From assembly GCA_013813145.1 (NCBI GenBank), contig JACCSE010000176.1, positions 1 to 6,324 of the forward strand: DNA of 6,324 nucleotides, read 5' to 3'. The notes below the pieces were generated by a model. It did not search any database. It saw nothing but the letters and a program-made list of their open reading frames with translations, and was not told where the DNA came from. A program made the translations under genes and the position numbers. Numbering within the stretch: the first letter of the stretch is position 1; every line of letters starts with the position of its first letter. This DNA comes from Gemmatimonadales bacterium. Lineage in GTDB: Bacteria; Gemmatimonadota; Gemmatimonadetes; Gemmatimonadales; GWC2-71-9. Positions 5,438-6,324 of this stretch are shown here, in pieces.

Positions 5438-6310
5438 CTACTCTTGGGACGGTGTGCGCGCCGCCCCGATCCGGAGCTGGGACATGAGGTTCGAGATCTC
5501 CGCCGCGGGAAGCGGCGTGCCGGAGGGCTCGGGGTCTGCCACCTTCGGCGCCTCTCGGGTGCCCTGCGCCCTTTCCGACTGCAGGAACGGCCGGAACAGC
5601 TCCATCGGGATCGGAAAGATCGTGGTCGAATTGTTCTCGGCCGCGATTTCGGCGACGGTCTGAAGGTAACGGAGCTGAAGCGCGCTCGGCTCGGTGGCGA
5701 GGGTGCGCGCCGCCTGGGCCAGCGTCTCGGAAGCCTGAAGCTCGCCCTGGGCGGCGATCACCTTGGCGCGGCGTTCCCGCTCGGCCTCGGCCTGCCGGGC
5801 CATGGCGCGCTTCATCTGATCGGGGAGATCCACGTCCTTCACTTCGACCGCGGACACCTCGATTCCCCAGGGGTCGGTCCGCTCGTCGATGATCTTCTTG
5901 AGCACCGCGTTGATCTTCTCCCGGTCGGAGAGCAGCTCATCCAGCTCCACCTCGCCGAGCACCGAGCGCAACGTGGTCTGGGCCAGTTGGCTGGTGGCGT
6001 AGAGATAGTCCTCGATCTCGATCACCGCCTTGGCCGGGTCCGTGACGCGCATATAGAGGACGGCGTTGACCTTGACCGAGACATTGTCGCGGGTGATCAC
6101 GTCCTGCGGCGGGATGTCGAGCGCCAGGATCCGGAGGGATACCCGCTTCTGAGCGGCGAAGCCGGCCGGCAGGAAGATGAGGCCGGGTCCCTTGGTGCCC
6201 CAGTAGCGCCCGAGAAAGAACGCCACGCCCCGCTCGTACTGGCGGAGGACTCTGAGGCTGAGGAACGAGTAAACGACGGCGACGGCGAGGGCGGAGATCA
6301 GGAGTTCCAT
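5438..6310 (-). CDS. Slipin (stomatin-like SPFH/band 7 protein)
   Basis: The predicted 290-aa protein belongs to the SPFH superfamily, membrane-associated oligomeric scaffolds. An N-terminal hydrophobic segment (about 2-19) anchors it. The band 7 domain follows (about 22-180), opening with QYERGVAFFLGRYWGTKGPG (24-43) and containing LDIPPQDVITRDNVSVKVNA (64-83), TTLRSVLGEVELDELLSDRE (112-131) and VEVKDVDLPDQMKRAMARQ (155-173), all hallmarks of prokaryotic slipins. An Ala/Glu/Arg-rich coiled-coil helix (about 165-205) and STTIFPIPMEL (228-238) complete the core. The C-terminal 45 residues are variable and Pro-rich. Slipins are often encoded beside NfeD-type membrane serine proteases, which may cut or chaperone them. 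No NfeD gene is visible, but only 14 nt upstream are available. This is the first gene seen in the operon. The ATG at 6310 is supported by a GAGGA site. Confidence 0.93.
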   Translation of the reverse strand: MELLISALAVAVVYSFLSLRVLRQYERGVAFFLGRYWGTKGPGLIFLPAGFAAQKRVSLRILALDIPPQDVITRDNVSVKVNAVLYMRVTDPAKAVIEIEDYLYATSQLAQTTLRSVLGEVELDELLSDREKINAVLKKIIDERTDPWGIEVSAVEVKDVDLPDQMKRAMARQAEAERERRAKVIAAQGELQASETLAQAARTLATEPSALQLRYLQTVAEIAAENNSTTIFPIPMELFRPFLQSERAQGTREAPKVADPEPSGTPLPAAEISNLMSQLRIGAARTPSQE

Positions 6311-6315
6311 GGCTG

Positions 6316-6320
6316 TCCTC
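6316..6320 (-). promoter_or_regulatory. Ribosome-binding site of the slipin gene
   Basis: The minus strand reads GAGGACAGCC immediately before ATG. GAGGA is five nucleotides before the start codon, a normal Shine-Dalgarno distance, and supports 6310 as the slipin start. The contrast with the FAD oxidase and DUF116 genes, which lack any such site, shows that this genome does use Shine-Dalgarno initiation. Confidence 0.8.
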
Positions 6321-6324
6321 GAGT

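Noticed and set aside
1..6324. CRISPR array, tRNA/rRNA, insertion sequence or phage genes
   Set aside because: The only tandem repeat is a 30-bp heptamer array without spacers. No transposase, integrase, structural RNA or terminal inverted repeats were seen, and coding genes account for nearly all the sequence.

Overview
This is a compact, GC-rich bacterial chromosomal window with seven protein genes and almost no intergenic DNA. Nothing in it looks like a phage, transposon, CRISPR array or RNA gene. Base composition, protein style and weak ribosome-binding sites suggest an environmental Gram-negative-type bacterium: there is a lipoprotein with a lipobox and a membrane protein with a probably periplasmic His-rich tail. 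The protein flavour reminds me of Gemmatimonadota or a similar soil/sediment lineage, but this is a low-confidence impression, not a sequence match.

Left part (1-2496): a heptanucleotide tandem array (CCGATAG x4) lies just beyond the 3' end of a minus-strand GlcD/D-lactate-dehydrogenase-type FAD oxidase gene (1674 to 64). Head to head with it is a plus-strand gene (1702-2496) for a membrane-anchored DUF116-type protein. Their start codons are only 27 bp apart. That gap holds a perfect 14-bp inverted repeat whose two halves each resemble a -10 element, placed so that both transcripts could begin at or next to their ATG (leaderless). Neither gene has a Shine-Dalgarno sequence.

Right part (6310 down to 2512): five minus-strand genes with gaps of 1, 24, 9 and 3 nt, almost certainly one operon. 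In transcription order they are a slipin (stomatin-like SPFH/band 7 protein), an unrecognised 276-aa protein with a C-terminal membrane region, a 3-hydroxyacyl-CoA dehydrogenase of the 3-hydroxybutyryl-CoA type with all catalytic residues present, a four-helix DUF2231-type membrane protein with a duplicated His-rich C-terminal motif, and a small unrecognised lipoprotein with a Pro-rich tail. The operon may start upstream of the window. Slipins are often preceded by an NfeD-type protease gene, which would lie beyond 6324.

The last operon gene converges on the DUF116 gene with 15 bp between stop codons and no recognisable terminator. Apart from the CoA dehydrogenase, the operon products are membrane or exported proteins, which suggests a cell-envelope module carrying one metabolic enzyme. 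No known multi-gene defence or biosynthetic system is evident. The items most worth a second look are the palindromic divergent promoter, the cysteine-poor DUF116 protein, the His-rich DUF2231 tail and the heptamer array.
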